Assembly (NCBI GenBank): GCA_025617745.1
Contig: CM046867.1
Coordinates: 28,512,705-28,576,704 of the forward strand
From: Heliocidaris erythrogramma
Lineage: Eukaryota; Echinodermata; Echinoidea; Camarodonta; Echinometridae
DNA length: 64,000 bases
Reading direction: 5' to 3'
Within the stretch, counting starts at the first letter, position 1. Each line of letters opens with the position of its first letter. Both the position numbers and the translations under genes were made by a program. Shown one piece after another: positions 37,001 to 47,787 of the stretch. The notes below the pieces were generated by a model. The model searched no databases. It was not told where the DNA came from and saw only the letters and a program-made list of their open reading frames with translations.

Positions 37001-40000
37001 GTTGGGTCGGAGACCGGAGTGGGTTGGTTGCAATGGAAACCGACTCGATCGGGTACAACGATTTGAATTCCTCCGGATACTTCCAAGGAATATGTGGTTT
37101 GTGAAATCCGACCGCCAAGAAGAAAGGCGGTTGCATGTCCTTGGGTGAGCGACCGGTTTTAATCGACTCCCTTTCACGTTGGTCTTGCTTATTTGCTGCT
37201 TGTACGGATAGGTTCTTGAGAATGGACGCTGCGTGTTCTTGAGACTGGATATCCGGGAGTGATTGTTCTGGCATGTCACTCACTTTGACTGGACACATGA
37301 CGTTATTGTGAAGGGTACCATCCAAACGGGGACAGACCTATGAAGATAAAAGTACAATGACAGTGGTATTTTAACTGAAATTTCCACGGGGGGGGGGGGG
37401 GGGGGGGGCTCCTCTGATCTGAGTCAGCTTATAAACCTATTTTCAGATCTCGTGTTCTTTTGTCTCTCTCCCTTTCTTTATTTCCTTTTTAAGTTCTTCT
37501 TTTTATAGGGACATCAGCATGTATTCCCACTCTCATAACGGTCTATCCATTAAACCCGCATCAAGGAAAGATATGTACCTCCTCGTGACCTTGAATTCAA
37601 TCGATTTACGAACTACAAGTAAACCTTTTTAATCTAAATGCATGCAGACCTACATTGAGAAGTTAGAAACCTTTCATGTCTTTTCATCCTCGTGATTGAA
37701 GATTATTATAGAACGACTAGCTGGTTCTTTGAAGGGCTATAATATGTGAGAGTGACGTCGTACAAAAAGTAGATGAAAACTGAGAAATGCAAACATCTAT
37801 TCACTTTACATATTGAAACCAGTAGAATTTAATTCCTTCTGATTTTCTACTGGAATCTATTCACTTTACATATTGAAACCAGTAGAATTTAATTCCTTCT
37901 GATTTTCTACTGGAATCTATTCACTTTACATAATATTGAAACCAGTAAAATTTCCTTCTGGTTTTCTACTGGAATCTATTCACTTTACATAATATTGAAA
38001 CCAGTAAAATTTCCTTCTGGTTTTCTACTGGAATCTATTCACTTTACATAATATTGAAACCAGTAGAATTTGCTTCTGGTTTTCTACTGGAATCTATTCA
38101 CTTTACATAATATTGAAACCAGTAGAATTTGCTTCTGGTTTTCTACTGGAATCTATTCACTTTACATATTGAAACCAATAGAATTTGCTTCTGGTTTTCT
38201 ACTGGAATCTATTCACTTTACATATTGAAACCAGTAAAATTTGCTTCTGGTTTTCTACTGGAATCTATTCACTTTACATATTGAAATCAGTACAATTTTT
38301 TTCTGGATTTCAACTGGAATTTATTCACTTTCCATGTTGAAACCCGTAGAAAATGGACCAGTAGAAACCAGTATAAGGTTCTACTCATGGTTTCTACGGG
38401 AATTTCGACCTGGGTGTCTCGTATGCGACGGGTTTTAATAGTCACGATAAAGTTACTTCACTCGGCAAAGTATGAGGGCGTTTGACTTGTTTAAGAGTGG
38501 TTAAACTTGGCATTGTGACCTGTCCCGACTTGGGTTTCGATTTTTCTCCACCTCCTAATGCCCTCAATAGCTGTAAGACTTTGGAAGGGGACCCATGAAG
38601 GAGAAACTTATACGTGTTCTTTCTTAGAATTCAAAATGTTCATGAGCCTATACGAGTGCTACTATTTACGCCGAGAGACGCGGTATACATGTACTGCCTT
38701 TCGACTTATCTTCGAATTTTATCGAGCTGTACTACCTCAGTGTCATACTCGGCAGCCAAAGGGGGTAGTTTGGAGGGGCTTAATGCTGCCTTAAACTGGT
38801 AGAAAGGAACAGCATCATCTTATGGTCATTCTTTACTATTTGATGCAAATGAGATTATAATTAGAGATTAGTTGCATTTTATTTTGAATTTTAGCAAACA
38901 ACTCACTTGAAAAATATCCAAATTTGTTATCCTAAGCATGAGGTTTGACTTGAAAACGTAGAAAATTGCCTGCAAGTACATTCTAAGCTTCTACAAGGAA
39001 GAATGGTGCATGATGGGAAACTAAGATGAACAGACATTTTCAAATTCTGTCAAAAGATAGCGCTATATTGAGGAGGTCAGTTTAGGGCAACTATTCATTC
39101 ACATTCGATCCACTAACCTTGGACATGATGTATTTGTCTGTCGATGGATGAAAGGGTGGGATAGACCAGCTGTAAGGGTAGTCATCATGGCCACCACTCG
39201 TTATACCTTGTCAAACAAAACATATCCAGGATCATCATTCTGAATGAATCGGACATATTGATATTAATAATGAAGAATGAAGAAGCTTAATGGGAGGAAT
39301 TTTAATTTGTAAACAAATTTTTAGGCATTACTTTCAGTGTTAAAGATCGTATGCTCGATCTGTAATGAAAATCACAAGTCAGAAAAAAATGGAACCAGCG
39401 GGATTCGAACCTGTCATCTACTGCTTGCCGGGCAGCGACTTAACCATCAGGCTATTCTGGTTCACGGCCAAGTCACGATGAACTGGAATCAAATACCCAA
39501 GATCCTTTTTTCTGACTCGTTAATATTCAACGGTCCGCCGTGGACAATAGCGGACTTGTAAACGCTTTGATTCTAGAAATATATTTGTCAGATTTCATCC
39601 AACTGACGATACCTGGGTGAAAAACTTTTCCTACGGATGCCGTGAAGTAGCCATTATCTTTGAAGTGTTGTGGTAAGGAGGTGTAGTTGCCTGCATGTGT
39701 CCTCCAGTAAGACCCGAAGTCGTAGAGTCGAGTGGTGTCCGGTCGACGCCCTGTCAGGAACGATGTGCGGCTGGGAGCGCACACTGATTGCTAGAAAGAA
39801 CAGAAAAATGATAAATGTAATTTGCTCCCAAGTCGTTCCTCGATTTACAAGGAGAATAAACGAGAATAGGAGGATCGAGGGAATGAAACAGCCGCCCTTA
39901 TTGATAAACCCCCATGAAAACAACCATTTGTAATGTGTTATTTTTTTTATAAGAGCCTATGACTCTCCCCCCCCCCCCCCCCCCCCCCCAAGGCCGTACG

Positions 40001-42642
40001 CAGCGGGGTGGCAGGGGGGCAGTTGCCCCCCCCCCCCCAGAAACTTCAAAATCATACTTTTTTAAATCGGGTTTTAGACTTTTAAATGATCCAATAATAA
40101 AAAGCGATCATCTTGCCCCCCCCCAGGAAAAAAATTTCTGCGTACGGCCTTGCCCCCCCCCCCCCCCCCATTTATCCCATTCGCAGCGTAGGCAAGGGGA
40201 ACCATAATCATAACCATAAGCAGGAAAAAAGCCTTTTCCTGCTTATTAGAATTTTCCAGAATTCTTTCCTTCCCCTTTGCTTGATTCAGCCCAGCTTTAC
40301 TTACCTGCACCATAGCATTAGTGAAGAGAGCAGATTGAGCTGCAAGATGGCCGATGTTGGGTGATATGATAGGACCCCCATAGCATTCAAGAGATGGTCG
40401 TAGATCATCTATCACGATGAACAAAATGTTCGGTTTCTCTGACTCAGCTGTAACCATGGCAACAATGAAATAAGATGGACTAATCATAATGTGTAATCAT
40501 GACAAATGGTAAGATTCAATTACGGAGGGGAAAAGCAGTTCAATGGGAAAGGGGGATCGCCCCGATCGCCCGCCCCCCCCCCCCCGATTTCAGAACACCA
40601 AATATAAAGATTTAAAACGCAAACTTTTCTCGCTCAGTCGCTGCATTCCCTCGCCAATATGTAATACATCTGTAAATGTAGCAAGGCCGTCAAACGAATA
40701 CAATGGGCCGTATGAGCAAAAGCTCAAGCAAAATAATGCTTACGTGCATGAGAACAATATACATGTAGTTTTATTCATCATGTGCAATGCGACACTGCTT
40801 TATGGGGAACTTGAACAATTATTGTATGCACTCCGAGGCGTCTGTACAGTCAAATTCTGTATACTTCCAGAATATAGTGATTTGATCATACTGCTGTATT
40901 ATGAAAAAATATTATGATTGATTTAATTGATTCGTTTTTTTAATCCTGCAATTGCAGTAATATAAACTAGCGAATAGATTCAAAGTGAAATGAAACAATT
41001 AAAGGGGTACTCCGGCCTGAAAATAATATTAATTGAATAAATAGAGTAAAATTAAACAAGCAAAACACTGAAAATTTCATCGAAATCCGATAAAAATAAT
41101 GAAGTTATTAAATTTTTAAGTTTTGCATTATTTTGGGAAACAGTTCTATGCATGTCATCATGAATATGTAATGAGTGAGCTGATGATGTCACGTCCCCAC
41201 TTTCCTTTTTTAACTATATTATATGAAATCTTCATATTTTCATACATAATAATTTGAATAATTGCAATTTCATATAATAAAATACAAAAGAAAAAGTGGG
41301 GATATGACATCATCAGCTCACTCACTGCATATTCATGACGTGCATAACTGTTTTACCAAAATAATGTAAAACTTAAAAACTTCATTATTTTTCATCCGAT
41401 TTCGATGAAATTTTCAGTGATTTGTTTGTTTAATTTTACTCTATTTATTAAATTCATATTAATTTCAGGCCGGAGTACCCCTTTTGAAGATGAAAAAAAA
41501 AACGACGGCTGCTCTTCAAGTAAAAGGCCAAGCTGCCATGAGAGGCTCTCGAAAAAGACCAAGCAAGTGCTTGATGAAAACTCATAATTCAATCAAGTAT
41601 TTGCTAATCACAAGGAAGCATTTTCTTGCAAGAAGAACGTCGTTCATATTGTTTGTTAGCAATTGCTATGGTTTGTGTTTTGAACTTCACGGGCAATTTT
41701 TTTTTTTTGGGGGGGGGGGGTGGGGGTAGAGGGGGTACAGCCTCACACGAACTACCTTTCTTATCAACGCAAAGATTTCTCGCATGCCGCCCCCGGGTCA
41801 TTTGTATTTGTATTTGTATCTAAAAATACTTGCTTTCAGTTAAAACAACAAACAAAAACAACAACAACAACTGTTTTTCAGCAAGGCTGTACGAGAATAG
41901 TGTTTACAAAGTCAAAATAATAACATGACGAACGTTTTCTGGAAGTGCATTCAATAATTTGATAGCAGTGTAAAGAGAACCATTTTTTCATAAAATTTGA
42001 ACGAGACGCCTATATTTTTTTAAGTGCACTCTTTGGGGTGTAACGAGTACGTGGCCCCATCATTGGCACAGCGATAGGCTGCGAAGGTCACATGATCATA
42101 TAAATTAACCAAGTGGTAAGCGGAGGCCATTGTTATTCTTTTGCAATCATGTGACATTTTGCTTTCGCTCTCTCTCTTCCTCGCTCTCTCCCTCGCTCTC
42201 TCTCTCTCTCTCTTCCCCATTATTTCTCTTCCTCTCTTTTCGCATTCAGTGCATTCTGTTCTGTACATTTATAGCATGGTTTACGTGTATAATATTGGTA
42301 TGTTTATACCGCAGGTAGAGTGATTAAACTTAAACCATATAGGCCTATCATGCACCAGACAGTGGAGTTTTATATATTATATTTCTATATCGATAAAAGG
42401 TGTAGGCCTGGATATTCTTCACAATATTTCAAAATTCACTGATAATTAAGGTTACAAGACTAAAGCCTATCAACAAATTCATCAACAGTTTATCAACACG
42501 TAATAGTAATAATGACTATTACGTCTGGATACAAAAACATGTCATGAGTGTTCCATTCATGAATGTGTTGTACGTCGTCCTACTTACCTGAGTTCGAGGA
42601 AACGTGTAGAAAAACACACAGGAGAGCCACGATATTCTTCAT
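34094..42642 (-). CDS. IDS: Iduronate-2-sulfatase, paralog 1, complete 7-exon gene
   Basis: Lysosomal sulfatase that removes 2-O-sulfate from iduronate in heparan and dermatan sulfate. Exons in transcript order: 42642-42588, 40447-40305, 39790-39613, 39206-39118, 37337-36900, 35880-35754, 34833-34094; phases join, 1770 nt, 589 aa (human about 550). Exon 1 is a clean signal peptide ([18 protein letters not shown]). Metal-binding [12 protein letters not shown] is in exon 2; the formylglycine motif C-A-P-S-R opens exon 3 and is followed by [49 protein letters not shown] and the exon 6/7 junction [14 protein letters not shown] complete the active site. C-terminal landmarks are YSQYPRP-like FSQYPRPG and IMGYS-like [16 protein letters not shown]. 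Several N-glycosylation sequons. No inactivating change seen. Confidence 0.95.
35424..35680 (-). pseudogene. Two relic copies of IDS1 exon 6 3' edge
   Basis: Downstream of exon 6, segments at about 35613-35680 and 35424-35500 repeat its last ~70 bases (the part encoding [25 protein letters not shown]) in degraded form. The donor equivalents are lost or altered. GA-rich microsatellite sequence fills the gaps. Equivalent relics occur in IDS2, so they predate the gene duplication. Confidence 0.8.
37386..37409. repeat. Long G-run beside IDS1 exon 5
   Basis: A run of more than 20 G on the plus strand, i.e. poly-C on the sense strand, about 50 bp upstream of the exon 5 acceptor. A similar run occupies the same place in IDS2 (49374-49399). 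Confidence 0.9.
37795..38404. repeat. ~59-bp tandem array in IDS1 intron 4, hairpin-forming units
   Basis: About nine units containing TATTCACTTTACATA, TTGAAACCAGTAGAATTT and TTTTCTACTGGAATC; the first two are identical over 60 bp. Each unit holds a CCAGTAGAA/TTCTACTGG inverted repeat. Units shift from 60 to about 56 bp across the array and decay at the right end. I see no counterpart in IDS2 intron 4. Confidence 0.92.
39392..39463 (-). tRNA. tRNA-like sequence (pseudo-tRNA or tRNA-derived repeat)
   Basis: 72 nt on the minus strand with a perfect 7-bp acceptor stem (GAACCAG/CTGGTTC), an A-box-like TAGCCTGATGG and a good B box GGTTCGAATCC. The anticodon stem GCTGC/GCAGT closes the loop CCGGCAA, which lacks T33, and the T stem is poor, so a working tRNA is unlikely. 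It is bounded by an 11-bp inverted pair GTCAGAAAAAA/TTTTTTCTGAC (39378 and 39506) and is missing from the matching IDS2 intron. Confidence 0.5.
39961..40170. repeat. C-run-rich low-complexity block in IDS1 intron 2
   Basis: Four C-runs of about 9-23 bases within 200 bp, with the phrase AAGGCCGTACGCAGCG near 39991 mirrored by TGCGTACGGCCTTG near 40139: a short inverted-repeat element bounded by C-runs. Proline-rich open frames here are artefacts of the C-runs. Confidence 0.65.
41001..41484. mobile_element. Foldback element inserted in IDS1 intron 1 after the gene duplication
   Basis: AAAGGGGTACTCCGGCCTGA at the left end is mirrored exactly by the right end (TCAGGCCGGAGTACCCCTTT). Arms mirror to the centre (TGAGTGAGCTGATGATGTCA at 41170 against TGACATCATCAGCTCACTCA near 41305). 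In IDS2 intron 1 the sequence at 52206-52215 runs straight through without it. Confidence 0.92.
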
Positions 42643-43723
42643 GATTTTATCAATACCACAAGGGAAATAATTTATTCAAAGCAAAATAAACAGAATATAG
42701 GCACAGACTATGGCTGCTCAATCAAGAGGTCATTATTTGCATGTATGAAAGTCTACGTGGTAATGGCATACCGGTAATTACCGTGTGCGAACGTATATTA
42801 CTGTATAACGAGCATTTGCATTTTCGATTACAATGAGTCTCCATAGTTGAATGATTCAGGAAAGGATATAAGAGGGGTCCGGTATATATTCTGATAACAG
42901 GGTGCAACTCCAGCGAGAAACAAATGGATAACAGTAGGCCTCCATCTACAGGTACTGGCCACAGAAATGAGCCATTTAAAATTCAGTACAAGGCATGTAC
43001 AAGAACATGATTTGCCCATTTTCTCACTGAAATCAATTCATATAATATCATATTAAAATACAAATTAGCTAATAGATCATTGTGCTCCAAAATGGCGAAA
43101 GAAATACCATTCTTATAAAAGTGTGGGACGATAGGAACCAACAGGGTAACCTTATTGTACATTATATTTTAGCAACATTTCTGAGGCGTTATTGTCACTA
43201 TATTAAGCTCTTCTGACATTTATTTGATAAAAACGACGATCATGATTGAAGAAAGGAAGTGTGTGGGAATCACAGATAAATAATACATGTATTCTGTAAC
43301 GCCGGCATTTTTCCTCCAAAAAGGACCACGCTCTTGGGGTTTGATTATACCCTGATAATGAGGATACTATACATTGATCAATATTCAATTCAATTCATTT
43401 CGGTTTATTGAGAAAATAACATTGTAAAAACAGTCCAAAGCCTGGTACATACAAAGCTTACAAAGTTGAATAATTGAAAAGATTACATAGAAGAATACAG
43501 TACAGATCACTAACTTGAAAGGGAACAAAAAATGAAAATTAAAAAAGATTAAAATATTGTACTTCAAATGATAGCTGTGATAAATTGGAAGGGGAAAGTA
43601 CGAATACAATAGAGTGGATAAAACCTTCATACTCTTTGCCATCACGTCATCAGATATGACGTTCTGAATGAAATAATATATATATATTTATATATTTATA
43701 ATATATATATACACATATATAAA

Positions 43724-43893
43724 TGTGAAAGAAATTGCGAGAATAACGTTGCGTAGCTCAATCAAAGTTCCCCAGAGCTGTCCTCCCTTTTTGAAATTTT
43801 TTGTAAAAGCCTGAAAAAATGTTTCCGCCGGGAATCGAACCCGGGTCGTTGGCTTATAGAACGCCAGTGCCTTAACTACTAGACCACGGAGAC
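43724..43893 (-). repeat. tRNA-derived SINE, full copy
   Basis: The head (43893-43821, minus strand) resembles a tRNA: GTCTCCG start, A box TGGTCTAGTAG, B box GGTTCGATTCC, and a GGCG-TTCTATA-AGCC anticodon arm resembling tRNA-Arg(TCT) with two extra bases in the loop. It runs into a tail with CTGAAAAAATG's complement, ending near 43724. The extra loop bases argue against a working tRNA. Confidence 0.7.
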
Positions 43894-44142
43894 GGGTTAG
43901 TGGTTTCGGCGACACCAGATTCAATTGACCGACAGATTGACAAATCCTCAACCTTATTAATTAATTCCCCTTGTCGGGGGCAGATGAGTTTTTGAAACAA
44001 GACAAGCCGCTAGTGCCTCAGCTGGATCCAAGCGAATGCTCTGAATACTTGTATACATTGGAATAAATTATTCTTAATAACATTATTGTAAGGAAATAAC
44101 ATATACAACAGCTTTGGCAAATCTCGTGGAAATAAATACAAA

Positions 44143-44291
44143 TATGAAAGAATTGCGAGAATAACGTTGCGTAGCTCAATCAAGGTTCCCCAGAGCTGTC
44201 CTCCCTATTTGAAATTTTTTGCAAAGGCTGAAAAAATGTCTCCGCCGGGAATCGAACCCGGGTCGTTGGCTTAGAACGCCAATGCCTTAAT
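44143..44291 (-). repeat. tRNA-derived SINE, truncated copy
   Basis: Same SINE in the same orientation; its tRNA head has a normal 7-base loop GTTCTAA (TCT at 34-36), but the 5' third including the A box is replaced by a TA repeat at about 44290-44325. Spaced ~420 bp from the full copy. Both lie between the two duplication units. Confidence 0.7.
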
Positions 44292-45728
44292 ATATATATA
44301 TATACATTTGTATATATATGTATATATAACTCTATATGGTACCTTAGCAGGACAGTGCTTTGTTAGGAGCATTGTCTGAATGTCCTGCTAATGTCCGCGA
44401 GTGTCCTGCTAATGTACAGCAATGTATTGTGACGGAATAAACCTCATTGTTCACTGTCCCGCTAACGTACCATCCAGTGATATATAACTACATATTATAG
44501 GTAATGGGGAGACGGAGCAGCAGAGTTCAATGCTATGTAGCCCATTCTGCCCCCCCCCCCCCCCCCCCTCAAACAAGGGTTTCTTGAAGTTTGATTATAG
44601 CCTTGTTATTTCGATAACAAGATTATTATTGCTTCAGATTAGGATAAAACAAACGGGAGCATAATATATTTAGCCGAATTAAAAAAATGCGCTTATATGC
44701 TTTGCTCGATCGCAAAACCAAACTTTAATCATCGCCACCACGGTCGTGATCTGATGATGTGTGCCATAATACTCCTGACAAAGTGGCTGTATTGGGTTTC
44801 GATCCATAGCAAATAAAGATTTAATGCCTTTCTTTTTTTATATTTATATGTTTTATTGAATCAATAGAAAACAAGAGATTAAAATGATGGGATATAGAAA
44901 GAAAAATAATGAATAATTTAATGCCTTTCTTGCTGACCTTAAATATGACTGTAAGTTTAGTGTCTTGTGCGTGGAGGCTGTTGGAGATAAAGTACATTTT
45001 TTACAACGTGAATGAGATATATCAGTCATCTTATGATCATGGCCTTGAGCATGTTGTTTAACATCTTCCAATAAATATGTGTGCCTTCATTTGTCATAGT
45101 GGATTATCAATAATATAGATGACATAATATACTTGGACAAAAATACATTCATGCGTTATGCCCATTTTCCTGTTTGATTTAAATCCATTTATCCAATAAT
45201 CCATTATGTGAAGCCATAAAATGCTTTATACACATGTATTTATAATTGTGTCAGCCTCTTTGTCAGGACTGCTGATTACGGTGGTATATGAAACCCAATC
45301 TCCATTCCAGAAAGTTTTTTGCCAACCCCCCCCCCCCCCCCCCCCCCATTAAAAAAAAAAAATTGTTCACAACAATTTGAAAGATTTGTTTACATTTTGC
45401 ATAAACTCCAGCAAATATCTTCTCTGTCTGGGTCAAATGTGACCACAATGTTCTGTCAACTTATAATTGTTAAACTAGAGCTTTTTAGAGTAACTGTGAC
45501 CAGGCACATTCTTGATTTCGAGATGAAGGGCCATACAAGATAATGCATCCACTTTGCGTGCACGCCACGAGTCTGTTGGCCTTTGTGAGCGGAACCAGGG
45601 TTTCGGAAAATGGGAGGAGCACAATTCTGGCCAAATCCTATAGCTGGTAAGGAAAAAAAAGAGGGGTAGGGGAATCACATTTTTTCCAGGTGCCTTTTGT
45701 GTCAACAATTTTGAAAGGGGACACAATT

Positions 45729-46074
45729 CAACGATAAAGTAGAGTTCTGGCCATGCGATTAGATTGTGAAAGAAACACTGTCTCAAAGCAAATGGAAAAG
45801 GTTGATCATGTCCAAATAAGAATTGTTTTACACTGTGAGGTTTGGGAATCATCAAAATGATAAGAGACCCAATCCCACTGAAAGACACATGTATTACACA
45901 CAGAAATGGGTATATGGGGCTGCACACACAAGTGGCATGAATGTTCGGCCCGAACATTTCAACTATTTCTCGATAGGGGACATTTCTAGTAATGTTCTTC
46001 CAAACTGACATAAAAAGAGTGAGAAGCTCACGAAATCATTTTTGATCTCTCCCAGAACTCAACCTTCTCTTTAA
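45729..46074. mobile_element. MITE family M1, copy D (IDS2 3' flank)
   Basis: Begins CAACGATAAAGTAGAGTTCT and ends AGAACTCAACCTTCTCTTTA. IDS1's matching 3' flank passes from CATTTTA to GGTATGCCACTT (about 34010-34027) with no element, so this copy arrived after the duplication. Confidence 0.85.
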
Positions 46075-46142
46075 GGTATGCCACTTTTAATAGGGGTGTA
46101 GGCCGGTTGTACCCCTCCCCCTACCCTCAGCAATTTTAGGCG

Positions 46143-47752
46143 TTATGCAGGGACTGGCAAGCTCTCCCGCCAACCCTTCTGCAACTGGTAGCTCAGTTTC
46201 TGAACGAGTGACTTGTACTCTGGAGCATCAGCAACATTTTTGTTCTGATCGTAATCCAAGCTATTGAAGTAGAGTTCTGCAGCCTTCACATCGGTCCAGT
46301 TCCCTTGAAAGGTTTTTGGATCGAATCCTATCCATTCGGTGTAATGGTAATCCTTGGTCCTCATGGAGTACCCCATGACTGTGATGACACCTAGACTGGG
46401 AAGATCTGTTTGTCTGTTTGGAGTAACCCCTGGGCGAGGATACTGACTGAATGTTGCGTTCTTCCACCGACTGTACCGCTTCGAAGTCATCTTGGCCGTG
46501 CCATCTCTCTGCAGAATGGCGTTGGACTCCTGGACCGGATCAAGGAGGGTGGCAAAGCTGTACCCCTCGGAACAGAGGGTGACATTGAAAGGCTCTGGAG
46601 GGCATACAGGTGGCACTTCGATGCCAGCCAGATCAGATAGAGTGGGAAACAAATCAACCAGCTCTACGAACTCGGTAACAGTTGTTTCACCAGATTTCAC
46701 CTTGTCCTGGGCTTTGAGCATCTGTAAAGGATTCTGAAGGGGATATTTGCTTGGTGACGATGTAGACGGTCTATGCTTGTCGGTAACTCCAGGAATGTGG
46801 ACGATCAGAGGAACTCTTGTGGCTAGTTCATAGTTGGAGTACTTACACCATTCAGCATGTTCCCCAAGTTGCCATCCTAAGATAACAAAAAGCAGTTCTA
46901 TTAAATAAGAATATATGGACACTAGTGAAGGAGAAAATATAGACACAGTAATATCCGCCGATGCTTGAGTCTACCGCTAAGTCTATTGGGTTTTTTTTTT
47001 TATTCATGATGACATTATACAAGACATTGGCATTTAGGTGTATAATGTGCTACATCTCTAATTCAAGCTAATAAATTTGTGTCGATAAAACATTCTCCTA
47101 ATAATCCATTGCTCCGAATCACAAAAAGTTCATCTGATGAAAAGGACACACGTCATACTGACACGAAAGATTGCTACAGTAATTATACATTGCCAAGATT
47201 GTATAGGGTATAGCTGGCAAGTATAGAATTAAGCCATTATGGCTACTATTTTAATATGAACTTGTTGGTTAACATATATTTGATTCGTACACTACTAATA
47301 TAGTGAAACAAAACTATGAAAATCCGATACGGAGAGAAAAGAGAGAGAGTGAGAGAGAGGGGGGGGGGAGATAAACAATACAGAGGGCAGCGAGAGAGAG
47401 AGAGAGAAAGACAAAGAGATATAGGGAAATAGAAAGAGAGAGCGAGGAAGGAGAGAAGTAGAGGGGGGGGGGGGGAGGAAGAAATTAACAAACCATGATA
47501 GCATGAACAGCCAGTTTCATCGATAATTTAGAGTAGTTTTTCAAGAGGGAGTGAACTACGATGAAGAAGGAGAAGGGAGAGGAATAAAAGGGAAGGGATA
47601 GAGAGATAGAAGAAAGGGGGAGAGAGTGGGTATGGAATGAGTTGACAAACCATGAACTCCGAAGAGAACGACAATAGTGTTTGAGAAGCCAGTTTCATCG
47701 AGGGTTTGGAGTAGTTTTTCTATAGGAAGAGAGATAAGAGATATAGAAAATG

Positions 47753-47787
<35 letters not shown>

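Larger units (their letters stand above)
32270..43655. repeat. Segmental duplication, unit 1 (contains IDS copy 1)
   Basis: Aligned by eye with 44935-56755. Matches cover the downstream flank (GACTGTAAGTTTAGT at 32288 and 44949; AAAAATACATTCATG at 32459 and 45138), the whole sulfatase gene with introns, and the upstream flank (the 43380-43640 block matches 56455-56735). Units differ by insertions and microsatellite length. The left edge lies in the SLC25A43 3' flank. Confidence 0.85.
43656..44934. other. Spacer between the duplication units
   Basis: No gene. Contains TA-rich microsatellites (43677-43720, 44288-44335), two tRNA-derived SINE copies, a local palindromic stretch on either side of about 44415 (ACTGTCC/GGACAGT motifs with TGTCCTGCTAA), and a C-run near 44551-44569. 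Confidence 0.7.

Noticed and set aside
39959-40207. Proline-rich open frame in IDS1 intron 2
   Set aside because: Generated by poly-C runs; the sense gene on the other strand accounts for the locus.
43821-43893. Functional tRNA-Arg(TCT) gene
   Set aside because: The anticodon loop has two extra bases and the acceptor pairing is imperfect, and a second, truncated copy with the same tail shows it is a SINE head.
43688-43951. 87-codon minus-strand open frame
   Set aside because: It reads through a tRNA-derived SINE; sequences of the RGLVVKAL...TRVRFPA type are typical of such translated tRNA genes.
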